Positions 24,199-32,851 of a DNA stretch of 64,000 nt are shown piece after piece. Under the pieces are notes generated by a model that was not told the DNA's origin, ran no database searches, and saw only the letters and a list, made by a program, of their open reading frames with translations. Within the stretch, counting starts at the first letter, position 1. Every line of letters begins with the position of its first letter. Location of the stretch: the NCBI GenBank assembly GCA_937927675.1, contig CALBSG010000158.1:1-64000 (forward strand). Direction: 5' to 3'. The translations under genes and the position numbers were made by a program. This DNA is from an uncultured Paracoccaceae bacterium. GTDB lineage: Bacteria; Pseudomonadota; Alphaproteobacteria; Rhodobacterales; Rhodobacteraceae.

Positions 24199-25473
24199 AT
24201 GACGCTTGCCGCTGACGCGCCGAAAGAAGCCTTTCGGCTCTCTATGCTCATCTATGATACGCGCTACCGATCTTACACGATTCAGGTTGCGGTGCTGGTC
24301 CTGCTTTTGCTGTTCATGGGCTGGATCACGGACAATACGATCAAGAATCTGGCTGAGCGTGGCAAGGATATCAGCTTTAACTTCCTGTGGCAGCGCGCTG
24401 GCTATGACATCGACCAGCAGTTGATCCCCTATACCAATGACAGCACCCATGGCCGGGCGGCGGTGATCGGAATTCTGAACACGCTGGTCGTGGCGATCTT
24501 TGGCTGTCTTTTTGCCACGGTGATCGGCGTGGTGGCCGGTGTGCTGCGACTGTCAAAGAACTGGCTCGTGGCGCGAATCATGACAGTTTACGTCGAGGTG
24601 TTCCGCAACGTACCGGTGGTGTTGTGGATCATTGTCGCTTCGGTCTTTTTGACCGAAACCCAACCCCAGCCGCGCGATTACAAGGTCACCGATGAGATGA
24701 TCGCTGCGGGGGAATCCCCCAAGGCTGAAATGCTGTTCGGCGCCTTTGCCATCACCGGGCGCAGCACCAACATGCCCGCCCCCTTGCTGACCCGCCCCTT
24801 GCCGACGGTCGAGATTGCCACCGTGCCGGTCAGCCTGTCGCTGCTGGCCTTTCTGGCCGTTGTGATTGGCTCGGTCATGGTCAACAGCCGCTATCTGGCC
24901 AAGGTAAAGGCCGAGCAAGAGGCCACCGGCCTGCGACCCACGACATGGTGGAAGTCATTGCTGATCCTCTTTGGCCCTTCGATTGCGCTTTTGGTCGCGA
25001 TGGGGCTGCATCTGGACTATCCGGCATTGAAGGGCTTCAACTTTCAGGGCGGGATTTCAGTCAGCCATGCCTTTTCGGCGCTGCTTGTGGCGCTGTCGCT
25101 TTATACCGGGGCCTTCATTGCCGAAAACGTGCGGGGCGGCATTCAGGCCATTTCGCGCGGGCAATCCGAGGCCGCCTTTGCCCTTGGCCTGCGGCCCGGC
25201 CGCGCCATGAAACTGGTGATCTTGCCGCAGGCGCTGCGCGTCATCATCCCGCCGTTGATCAGCCAGTACCTGAACCTGACCAAGAACACCTCGCTGGGCA
25301 TTGCCGTGGGCTATCTTGATTTGCGTGGCACTTTGGGCGGCATCACGATGAACCAGACCGGCCGCGAGATGGAGTGCATGCTTTTGATGATGGGGATCTA
25401 TCTGGTCATCAGCCTGATCGTCTCGTCGGTCATGAATGCCTATAACAACGCCGTAAAACTGAAGGAGCGCTGA
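24199..25473 (+). CDS. bztB: amino-acid ABC transporter permease (BztB/AapQ-like)
   Basis: Inner membrane permease. 424 residues, much longer than common His/Glu-type permeases because of an insertion between the first and later helices, a hallmark of the Aap/Bzt type. It carries the coupling loop SRGQSEAAFALGLRPGRAM and KNTSLGIAVGYLDL near the C-terminus. It starts ATGACGCTTGCC after GGGGGAAATC and ends two bases before bztC. Confidence 0.93.
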   Translation: MTLAADAPKEAFRLSMLIYDTRYRSYTIQVAVLVLLLLFMGWITDNTIKNLAERGKDISFNFLWQRAGYDIDQQLIPYTNDSTHGRAAVIGILNTLVVAIFGCLFATVIGVVAGVLRLSKNWLVARIMTVYVEVFRNVPVVLWIIVASVFLTETQPQPRDYKVTDEMIAAGESPKAEMLFGAFAITGRSTNMPAPLLTRPLPTVEIATVPVSLSLLAFLAVVIGSVMVNSRYLAKVKAEQEATGLRPTTWWKSLLILFGPSIALLVAMGLHLDYPALKGFNFQGGISVSHAFSALLVALSLYTGAFIAENVRGGIQAISRGQSEAAFALGLRPGRAMKLVILPQALRVIIPPLISQYLNLTKNTSLGIAVGYLDLRGTLGGITMNQTGREMECMLLMMGIYLVISLIVSSVMNAYNNAVKLKER

Positions 25474-25474
25474 G

Positions 25475-26929
25475 ATGTCTGTCGCATCGCCCAACGGTTC
25501 CTTTGTCCGCACCGAGATGTTGTCCCCCGAAGCGCCGCCCTTGGCCGAGCGTGGGCTGGTCAAATGGGTGCGTGAGAATCTGTTTTCCTCAGTCCTGAAT
25601 ACGATCCTGACGTTGGCAGGGCTGGCCTTTGTGATCTACGCTATTGCTTCGGCCTTGCCGTGGTTTCTGAACGGGGTCTGGAATGCCAAAGACCTGAAAG
25701 AATGCCGCGCCATCATCACCGCCAGCGCCGGGCCAGAGGCGACGGGGGCCTGCTGGGCCTTGATCCGCGAGCGGTGGCACCAGTTCCTGTTCGGCTTTTA
25801 TCCGGCCGACCTTTATTGGCGTCCGGTTCTGGCCTTGGGGTTGTTGCTGATCTCGCTGGCACCGCTTTTGTATTACGGCTTGCGGCGTGCCAATGTGATG
25901 CTTGTTGGAATTGTCTCGGTGGCGACGCTGATCGCGTTGGCGCTGCTCGACCATGACATAACCCACCTTCTACTGTTTGCGGCCGTTTTCGCGGCGTTGA
26001 GCGCGCTGGCCTCGGTCGCCCCGAAACGCCTGATCTGGCTGACGCTGGTCTTTCCGCTTCTGGCATTCTTCCTTCTGTGGGGCGGGTCGGTTTGGGGGCC
26101 GGTCGGCGTGGCGGCGGGGTTCGTCATTCTTGCGCTGGTTTACCGCCTGACCAAGATCGCGTTGGGCGTTGTGGTGGCGACCGGTGTGGGTGTGGTGGCA
26201 GCCGCCGTCTGGTGGCTGATGCTGCAAACCAGCGTCACGACCGCGCTGCATGCGCTGATGCCCGTCGGTATTCCGCCGGTCAGCTCTGACCAGTTCGGCG
26301 GCTTCCTCTTGGCCTTTGTCATCGGCGTGACCGCCATTGGCGCCTCGCTGCCCATCGGGATCTTGCTGGCGCTCGGCCGGCGGTCGGACATGATGCTGAT
26401 CAAGACGCTCTGTGTCGGCTTCATCGAATTCGTCCGCGGGGTGCCGCTGATCACCGTGCTGTTCACCGCGACCTTGCTGTTGGGGTATTTCCTGCCGCCG
26501 CAATCGAACTTTGACGTGGTGCTGCGCGTTATCATTCTGGTGACCTTCTTTTCCGCTGCCTATCTGGCCGAGGTGATCCGCGGCGGTCTTGCCGCCTTGC
26601 CCAAAGGGCAGTCAGAGGCTGCGGATGCGCTGGGTTTAGACTATTGGCAGGCGCAGCGGCTGATCATCATGCCGCAGGCGTTGAAGGTGTCGATCCCGGG
26701 CATCGTCTCGTCCTTCATCGGGCTGTTCAAGGATACCACGCTGGTTGCCTTTGTCGGCCTGATGGACCCGCTGAAAGGCGTCACCACCATCGTCCGCGCG
26801 GACGTTGCATGGAAGGGCATCTACTGGGAGCCCTACATCTTCGTTGGCGTGATCTTCTTTGCCGTCTGCTTCGGCATGTCCCGATACTCGATGTATCTGG
26901 AACAAAAGCTGAAGACTGATCATCGTTAA
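25475..26929 (+). CDS. bztC: amino-acid ABC transporter permease (BztC/AapM-like)
   Basis: Second permease of the heterodimer. 484 residues with many membrane helices, including an extra hydrophobic block at ~110-260 typical of BztC. The coupling loop LPKGQSEAADALGLDYWQAQ is followed by FKDTTLVAFVGLMDPLKG. Directly after bztB and 14 bases before bztD. Confidence 0.93.
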   Translation: MSVASPNGSFVRTEMLSPEAPPLAERGLVKWVRENLFSSVLNTILTLAGLAFVIYAIASALPWFLNGVWNAKDLKECRAIITASAGPEATGACWALIRERWHQFLFGFYPADLYWRPVLALGLLLISLAPLLYYGLRRANVMLVGIVSVATLIALALLDHDITHLLLFAAVFAALSALASVAPKRLIWLTLVFPLLAFFLLWGGSVWGPVGVAAGFVILALVYRLTKIALGVVVATGVGVVAAAVWWLMLQTSVTTALHALMPVGIPPVSSDQFGGFLLAFVIGVTAIGASLPIGILLALGRRSDMMLIKTLCVGFIEFVRGVPLITVLFTATLLLGYFLPPQSNFDVVLRVIILVTFFSAAYLAEVIRGGLAALPKGQSEAADALGLDYWQAQRLIIMPQALKVSIPGIVSSFIGLFKDTTLVAFVGLMDPLKGVTTIVRADVAWKGIYWEPYIFVGVIFFAVCFGMSRYSMYLEQKLKTDHR

Positions 26930-26943
26930 CAGGGGCTCGTATC

Positions 26944-27723
26944 ATGGCAAAAACCGCAATCGACCGCAGCAAGATGCAAGTCTCGGATGAAATCGCGATC
27001 CAGATCACCGGCATGAACAAATGGTATGGCAGCTTCCACGTGCTGCGCGATATCAACATGACGGTCAACAAAGGCGAACGCATCGTGATCTGCGGCCCGT
27101 CAGGGTCTGGCAAATCAACGCTGATCCGCTGCATCAACCGGCTGGAAGAACACCAGCAGGGGCAGATCATTGTTGATGGCACCGAACTGACATCCGACCT
27201 GAAGAATATCGACAAGGTCCGGTCCGAGGTTGGCATGGTGTTCCAGCACTTCAACCTGTTCCCGCATCTAACCATTCTTGAAAACTGCACGCTGGCGCCG
27301 ATCTGGGTCCGAAAGGTACCGAAGCGCGAGGCGGAAGAGACGGCGATGCACTACCTGCACAAGGTCAAAATCCCTGAGCAGGCTCACAAATATCCGGGCC
27401 AGCTTTCGGGCGGCCAACAACAGCGTGTCGCCATCGCGCGCAGCTTGTGCATGAAGCCGCGGATCATGCTGTTTGACGAACCCACCAGCGCCCTTGACCC
27501 CGAGATGATCAAGGAAGTCTTGGACACCATGATTCAGCTTGCCGAAGAAGGCATGACGATGATCTGCGTCACCCATGAAATGGGCTTTGCCCAAGCTGTG
27601 GCAAACCGGGTGGTCTTTATGGATCAGGGCCAAATCGTCGAACAGAACGCGCCGAAAGAGTTCTTCTCGAACCCGCAATCAGACCGCACGAAGCTGTTCC
27701 TTAGCCAAATTCTTGGCCACTAA
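26944..27723 (+). CDS. bztD: amino-acid ABC transporter ATP-binding protein (BztD/AapP-like)
   Basis: Energises the transporter. 259 residues. Walker A GPSGSGKST, Q-loop MVFQHFNLFPH, signature LSGGQQQR, Walker B IMLFDEPTSALD, and His-switch CVTHEMGFA are all intact. Last gene of the operon; the next gene is convergent. Confidence 0.95.
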   Translation: MAKTAIDRSKMQVSDEIAIQITGMNKWYGSFHVLRDINMTVNKGERIVICGPSGSGKSTLIRCINRLEEHQQGQIIVDGTELTSDLKNIDKVRSEVGMVFQHFNLFPHLTILENCTLAPIWVRKVPKREAEETAMHYLHKVKIPEQAHKYPGQLSGGQQQRVAIARSLCMKPRIMLFDEPTSALDPEMIKEVLDTMIQLAEEGMTMICVTHEMGFAQAVANRVVFMDQGQIVEQNAPKEFFSNPQSDRTKLFLSQILGH

Positions 27724-27743
27724 GACCTCGCGGCGCGCGGCGG

Positions 27744-28475
27744 TCAAACGTGCTGCGCGCCGTTCACTTCAATCTCGGCACCCGAGATATAGCTCGATTG
27801 GTCCGAACACAGGAACCAGATCGCATCGGCCACTTCCGATGGTTGACCCAAGCGCTGCATCGGCAGTTTTTCCACGATTTTGTCAGTTCCCGGCGAGAGG
27901 ATGGCCGTTTCGATCTCGCCCGGAGCAATCGCGTTGACCCGCACGCCCAACGGGCCGAAATCATGCGCCATTTCACGCGTCAGCGCCGCCAGTGCCGCCT
28001 TTGACGTCGAATAGGCTGCCCCCGCGAAAGGATGCACCCGGCTGCCCGCAATCGAGGTGACATTGACGACCGAGCCTTTGGCTGCAGACAGTTCATCCTT
28101 CAACCCGCGCGCCAGCACGATGGAGGCGAAAAAGTTGACATGGAACACCTGACCCCACGTGCGCAGGTCGGTTTCCAAGCTGTTCAACCGGCTGCCCCCC
28201 GGCCCCTTGGGGCTGATGCCGGCATTGTTGACCAGCGCATGCAGCTTGCCGCCCAGCGTTTCCTTGATGACCTCCATCGCCGCGATGGTCTTGTCGGGGC
28301 TGGCCAGATCAATCTGAATATGGTTCGCCTCGCCATTCGGCCATGGGCAGCGCGGGTCAAAGGGCTGGCGCGAACAGGTCAGCACGCGCCACCCTTCGCG
28401 TTCAAACCGTTTCACGGTCGCATGGCCGATGCCGCGCGAGGCACCTGTCAAAAGAAGAGTTTTCTGGTCGGTCAT
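27744..28475 (-). CDS. SDR family oxidoreductase
   Basis: Short-chain dehydrogenase/reductase, 243 residues. The Rossmann motif TGASRGIGHA lies at ~8-17, NNAGISPKGP near 90, and the catalytic Ser (VTSIAGS) and YSTSK follow. The start MTDQKTLLLTGAS is chosen; an upstream in-frame ATG would add 47 residues outside the SDR fold. The substrate is not predictable. The gene diverges from argB. Confidence 0.85.
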   Translation of the reverse strand: MTDQKTLLLTGASRGIGHATVKRFEREGWRVLTCSRQPFDPRCPWPNGEANHIQIDLASPDKTIAAMEVIKETLGGKLHALVNNAGISPKGPGGSRLNSLETDLRTWGQVFHVNFFASIVLARGLKDELSAAKGSVVNVTSIAGSRVHPFAGAAYSTSKAALAALTREMAHDFGPLGVRVNAIAPGEIETAILSPGTDKIVEKLPMQRLGQPSEVADAIWFLCSDQSSYISGAEIEVNGAQHV

Positions 28476-28581
28476 GGGGCACCTCTTGGCCCGCAACTTA
28501 GGCCAATCCACGCCATGCGCAAGCAATGCTTGGCACGGGCTTGGAAAAGTCCTATGGGGCGAGAAAGACAGGAGTCCCGCC

Positions 28582-29481
28582 ATGGAAAAGCAAACCCTGA
28601 CCGTCGAAGACGCCAAGACGACCGCGAAAATGCTGTCCGAGGCGCTGCCCTATTTGCAGCGATTTGAAGGCTCTGTCGTCGTTGTGAAATTCGGCGGCAA
28701 TGCCATGGGCGACGACGCTGCAATGGCAGAGTTCGCCCGTGACATCGTGCTGATGCGTCAGGTCGGCGTGAACCCGGTTGTGGTGCATGGCGGCGGGCCG
28801 ATGATCAATGACATGCTGAACAAGCTGGGGATCAAGTCGGAATTCGTGCGCGGCAAGCGGGTGACCGACAAAGCCACCGTGCAGGTGGTGGAAATGATCC
28901 TGTCCGGGCTTGTGAACAAGCGTATCGTGCAGGCGATCATGGATGCCGGCGGCCGTGCCGTGGGGATTTCCGGCAAGGACGATGATCTGATGGTGTGCGA
29001 GGCCGACGATCCGGAGCTGGGCTATGTTGGCCGCCCCATCGAGATGAACGTGCAGGTGCTGCGTGACCTGTATAAGGCCGGGATCATCCCGGTTATCGCA
29101 CCGGTCGGCACCGGTATGGCCGACAACGAGACGTTTAACGTCAACGGCGACACCGCCGCAGGTGCAATTGCCGGGGCTTTGCAGGCCGATCGCCTGCTGC
29201 TTCTTACCGATGTGCCGGGGGTCAAGGATGCCAGCGGGCAGGTGATGACCCAGATCACACCTGAAGAGATTCGCCAGATGACCGCCGATGGCGTGATTTC
29301 GGGCGGGATGATTCCAAAGACGGAAACCGCGCTGATGGCCTTGGACAAGGGCACGCGCGCGGTGACGATCCTGGATGGCAAGGTGCCAAACGCCTGCCTG
29401 TTGGAGCTGTTCACCGACCACGGCGCGGGCAGCCAGATCCGCTCAACCGCGCCGCGCGTCAAACCGCATGTTAAGCGCTAG
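28582..29481 (+). CDS. argB: acetylglutamate kinase
   Basis: Second step of arginine synthesis: phosphorylates N-acetylglutamate. 299 residues. KFGGNAMGDD and VVVHGGGPMINDML mark the ATP and substrate sites. The ~30-residue N-terminal helix before KFGG (LTVEDAKTTAKMLSEALPYL) is the feature that in known enzymes goes with hexamers and arginine feedback inhibition. The start ATGGAAAAGC follows AGGAGTCCCGCC. Confidence 0.96.
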   Translation: MEKQTLTVEDAKTTAKMLSEALPYLQRFEGSVVVVKFGGNAMGDDAAMAEFARDIVLMRQVGVNPVVVHGGGPMINDMLNKLGIKSEFVRGKRVTDKATVQVVEMILSGLVNKRIVQAIMDAGGRAVGISGKDDDLMVCEADDPELGYVGRPIEMNVQVLRDLYKAGIIPVIAPVGTGMADNETFNVNGDTAAGAIAGALQADRLLLLTDVPGVKDASGQVMTQITPEEIRQMTADGVISGGMIPKTETALMALDKGTRAVTILDGKVPNACLLELFTDHGAGSQIRSTAPRVKPHVKR

Positions 29482-29530
29482 ATTTAATCGTGTCGGGTAC
29501 TTACATTCATAAGGTGAAATGTGAGGCCCG

Positions 29531-30322
29531 ATGCAAAACGACACCCTTCCGCGGTTGGCCATTTTTTTGGCACTCTTCGCTCTGTTTGCGGGGCTGGAGG
29601 CGTTTCTCCCGCGCCGCAGGCAAGACCAGCCACAAGAACGCCGCTGGCTGACCAATATTTCGCTGCTGATTCTTGGGGCGATCTCCTTGCGCGTCTTGGC
29701 GTTTGCTTTGCCTTTGCTTGCAGTTGGGGCGGCCATTGATGCCGGGCGGCTGGGGTGGGGGCTGTTTAATCATCTGACTTGGCCGCTTTGGATCGAAGGG
29801 CTGCTTGCGATCCTGTTTCTTGACTTCACGATTTGGGCACAGCACCTGATCACCCACAAAGTGCCGGTGCTTTGGCGGTTCCACCGCGTTCATCATGCTG
29901 ACCGTGAGTTCGATGTCACAACGGCGCTGCGCTTTCACCCGGTGGAAATTCTGGCTTCGATGCTGGCCAAGGTCGGGGTGGTTTACCTGCTTGGCCCGCA
30001 GGCAATTGTGGTGGTGCTGTTCGAGGTGATCTTGAACGGCATGGCCATGTTCAACCATTCTAATCTGTGGGTGCCCTTGTGGTTGGACCGTTTGCTGCGA
30101 TTGATCTTGGTGACGCCTGACATGCACCGGGTGCATCACTCGATCCATCGGCTCGAACATGACAGCAATTACGGTTTTGCTTTGTCGGTTTGGGATCGGA
30201 TATTTCGAACCTATCGGTCTATGCCAGAGGCAGGGCACGATAAGATGGTGGTGGGGCTGAAATGGCAGGACGACAAACCCTCGCAGCTGGGCTGGACGCT
30301 GACGCTGCCCTTTCGGAAATAG
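29531..30322 (+). CDS. sterol desaturase / fatty acid hydroxylase family membrane protein
   Basis: 263 residues with about four membrane helices and the diiron histidine clusters HLITH, FHRVHH and HRVHHSIHR. The family oxidises or desaturates lipids; the substrate here is unknown. Its end overlaps the next gene by 61 bases in another frame. It begins 49 bases after argB. Confidence 0.88.
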   Translation: MQNDTLPRLAIFLALFALFAGLEAFLPRRRQDQPQERRWLTNISLLILGAISLRVLAFALPLLAVGAAIDAGRLGWGLFNHLTWPLWIEGLLAILFLDFTIWAQHLITHKVPVLWRFHRVHHADREFDVTTALRFHPVEILASMLAKVGVVYLLGPQAIVVVLFEVILNGMAMFNHSNLWVPLWLDRLLRLILVTPDMHRVHHSIHRLEHDSNYGFALSVWDRIFRTYRSMPEAGHDKMVVGLKWQDDKPSQLGWTLTLPFRK

Positions 30323-30948
30323 AAAGCAGGCTGGCGGCGCATCAGCTGGACGTCCTTGGTGGCTTTCACCTCGAGGGCGATCCCGCGCTGCCTGCGGGTA
30401 CCCGAACCCTGCTGCTGATCGGCCTGAAAGAGCCGGGCTTTTGGCCGCATGTTACCGCGCAACCCGAATGGGATGGCACGCCTGACCCGATGGACCGCTG
30501 GTCCCGCCGGGTGATCGGGGGGGTGGCCTGTGACATCGGCGCGAAGGCGCTGTTTCCCTTTGGCGGGCCACCCTATCACCCTTTCTACCAGTGGGCCTTA
30601 CGCACTGGGCGAGTTTGGGACAGCCCGATTCGGTTGTTGGTGCAGGCGACACAAGGGTTGATGGTCAGTTTTCGTGGGGCCTTGGCAATCAGGGAGGTGG
30701 TCGCTGTTCCGCCTGCGGCGACCAAGCCTTGCGATACCTGCGTCACAAAGCCTTGCCTTATGGCTTGTCCCGCGGCCGCGTTGGGCGAGGGCGGCTATGA
30801 TGTGCCCGCCTGCCATGCCTACCTTGCCGCAGGAGACCGCGATTGCATGAAAGCGGGCTGCATGTCGCGCCGCGCTTGCCCGGTGTCGGCAACCTATGCA
30901 AGGATGCCAGAACAGTCGGCCTATCACATGGGACAATTCCACAGATGA
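30262..30948 (+). CDS. ferredoxin-like 4Fe-4S protein
   Basis: 228 residues, cysteine-rich at the C-terminus: CDTCVTKPCLMACP followed by CMKAGCMSRRACPVS, enough for one or two FeS clusters. The N-terminal ~140 residues match no domain I can name. The start ATGGCAGGACGAC overlaps the upstream gene by 61 bases; a shorter start is possible but would cut the conserved-looking ALSEIESRLAAHQLDVLGG. The stop overlaps the next start (ATGA). Confidence 0.75.
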   Translation: MAGRQTLAAGLDADAALSEIESRLAAHQLDVLGGFHLEGDPALPAGTRTLLLIGLKEPGFWPHVTAQPEWDGTPDPMDRWSRRVIGGVACDIGAKALFPFGGPPYHPFYQWALRTGRVWDSPIRLLVQATQGLMVSFRGALAIREVVAVPPAATKPCDTCVTKPCLMACPAAALGEGGYDVPACHAYLAAGDRDCMKAGCMSRRACPVSATYARMPEQSAYHMGQFHR

Positions 30949-31448
30949 AGCGCTTGATCCTGACGCGGCACGCCAAATCCAGCTGGGATGACCCGCTGAT
31001 GAGCGACCACGACCGCCCCCTGAATGAGCGCGGCAAGACGGCCGCGGCAGATCTGGGCCAATGGCTGGCATCGCGCGGGCATGTTCCGGGCGAGGTGCTA
31101 TGCTCAGATGCGGTGCGTACCCGCGCCACATTTTCCGGCATCGCGCCCGCGCTGCCCGGCGCGCCCGAGTTGGAGTTGAAGCCTGCGCTTTACCACGCTG
31201 GCCCAGATGTCATGCTGGCGGTGTTGCGCCATGCCAAGGCTGATACGGTTATGATGATCGGTCATAATCCGGGCATTGCCGAATTTGCGCATCGTCTGGT
31301 GTCAAAGACCCCGATCAGCCCAGACTTCCGCAAATACCCGACCGGCGCGACGCTGGTCGTTGATTTCGCTGTCGAAAGCTGGGCCGATGTCAGCTTTGGT
31401 CAGGGGGTTACGGTGGATTTCATCGTGCCGCGCGAGATTGTCGTCTAA
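30945..31448 (+). CDS. SixA-like phosphohistidine phosphatase
   Basis: Histidine phosphatase superfamily, 167 residues. The catalytic RHA motif is in LTRHAKSSWDD (residues 7-17), with the second His in MMIGHNPGI. SixA dephosphorylates phosphohistidine in phosphorelay proteins. It is coupled to the ferredoxin-like gene by ATGA and converges on engB with only six bases between stops. Confidence 0.87.
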   Translation: MKRLILTRHAKSSWDDPLMSDHDRPLNERGKTAAADLGQWLASRGHVPGEVLCSDAVRTRATFSGIAPALPGAPELELKPALYHAGPDVMLAVLRHAKADTVMMIGHNPGIAEFAHRLVSKTPISPDFRKYPTGATLVVDFAVESWADVSFGQGVTVDFIVPREIVV

Positions 31449-31454
31449 GATCGC

Positions 31455-32108
31455 TTAAATCATCGTGGCAATGACGGCGCGAAGGGTTTCAATCCCTTCG
31501 CCCTTTTCCGAACTCGTCACGATAATTTCGGGGTAAGCTGCAGGGTGCTTGGCCAGCGCCCCCTTCACCTGTTCGATCACTGCCGCGCGCTCTACCCGGT
31601 TGATCTTGTCAACCTTGGTCAGAACGGCCTGATAGGTCACGGCGGAGCGGTCGAGAAGCTTCAGGATCTCCTCGTCGACCGCCTTGACCCCATGCCGCGC
31701 GTCGATCAGCACGAAGGCCCGGCGCAGGGTTTGCCGCCCCGCAAGGTATTGCTTCAAAAGGGCTTGCCACTTGGCAACAATGGCCAGCGGGGCCTCGGCA
31801 TAGCCATAGCCGGGCAAGTCAACGAGATAGCGCTCCTCGCCCAAGGCGAAATAGTTGATCTCTTGCGTCCGACCCGGCGTGTTCGAGGCCCGTGCCAAGG
31901 TCTTGCGCCCGGTCAGCGCATTGATAAGGCTAGACTTCCCGACGTTGGACCGCCCAGCAAAGCAGACCTCCAGCCGGTCGGCGGGCGGCAGGCCAGACAT
32001 GGCGACCACGCCTTTGACGAAATCGACCGGGCCCGCAAAGAGCAGACGGCCTTTTTCGCGGGCTTCGAATTCGGGCTCCTCGGCGAGGGTGAATTGCATT
32101 TGGCTCAT
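31455..32108 (-). CDS. engB: ribosome biogenesis GTPase EngB/YsxC
   Basis: GTPase for 50S maturation. 217 residues. G1 GRSNVGKSSLIN, G3 DLPGYGYAE and G4 TKVDK are present. The start overlaps the MOSC gene stop by four bases. Clustered with yidC and MOSC, as is typical for Rhodobacteraceae. Confidence 0.95.
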   Translation of the reverse strand: MSQMQFTLAEEPEFEAREKGRLLFAGPVDFVKGVVAMSGLPPADRLEVCFAGRSNVGKSSLINALTGRKTLARASNTPGRTQEINYFALGEERYLVDLPGYGYAEAPLAIVAKWQALLKQYLAGRQTLRRAFVLIDARHGVKAVDEEILKLLDRSAVTYQAVLTKVDKINRVERAAVIEQVKGALAKHPAAYPEIIVTSSEKGEGIETLRAVIATMI

Positions 32109-32851
32109 GTCAGGCTCCAGTCATCGCCGGTTGCGATGGGGCCGCTTTCGATCACTGTGGCGTAGACGCCAAAATCTTGGTGGCCAAAGGCGGTCTCAAG
32201 GGCGGAAAGGGTGTCGGCATCAAGGATGCCAGTTTCAGGGTTTACCTTGGTTGCGTTGCAACGGGTAATGCGTTCATCGATGCGCAAACTTGCGCCGCCG
32301 ATGCGGATGGTTCGGCCGATCCAATCGAATTCTGCCCAAGGGGCGGCACCCTCAAGCCACAGGTTGCCGCGCCAGCGGTGTGGCGACAGGTCTTGCCCCA
32401 TCCGCGCCGACAGATCGGCCAAAGACGCGGTGTGCAGGATCGAAACGGACTGAAACTCGCTGTCGGTCATGCCGCGCCCGGCCGTCACGATGGCTTTGGG
32501 CTGTGCACGATTTTCCGGGTTCAGGGGGCGGACCCAATCCAGAAAAACCGCCAAGTCGGCAGGATCGTCGGGGCGAAAACGCAGGTCTTCGCGATCAGGG
32601 TGGTGCAGCGTGACGGTGGCAGTCGCCTCGTCAAGGGTGCTGCTGATCGCCATCAACCCCGGTGCTTTGGCGCCGCGTGCAAAATTGACACAAGGGTTCC
32701 AACCCGGCTCCAGTCGCGCGGCCTCGTGGGCCACGGCCCAGTGCCGATCCCACGGCAGGCAGGCGCCCGCCAAAAGACGAACGGACGCGAGGGTTTCGCG
32801 TCCGTGTCCCTTGATCGGGTGGCGGCAGATCTGTGCCAGCCGTCCGGTCAT
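32105..32851 (-). CDS. MOSC domain protein
   Basis: 248 residues. The N-terminal barrel starts LAQICRHPIKGHGRE, and LPWDRHWAVAHE is typical of MOSC proteins, which relate to molybdenum cofactor sulfurases and sulfur-carrying enzymes. No cysteine-rich desulfurase domain is attached. It overlaps engB and yidC by four bases each, so the three are translationally coupled. Function unknown. Confidence 0.87.
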   Translation of the reverse strand: MTGRLAQICRHPIKGHGRETLASVRLLAGACLPWDRHWAVAHEAARLEPGWNPCVNFARGAKAPGLMAISSTLDEATATVTLHHPDREDLRFRPDDPADLAVFLDWVRPLNPENRAQPKAIVTAGRGMTDSEFQSVSILHTASLADLSARMGQDLSPHRWRGNLWLEGAAPWAEFDWIGRTIRIGGASLRIDERITRCNATKVNPETGILDADTLSALETAFGHQDFGVYATVIESGPIATGDDWSLT

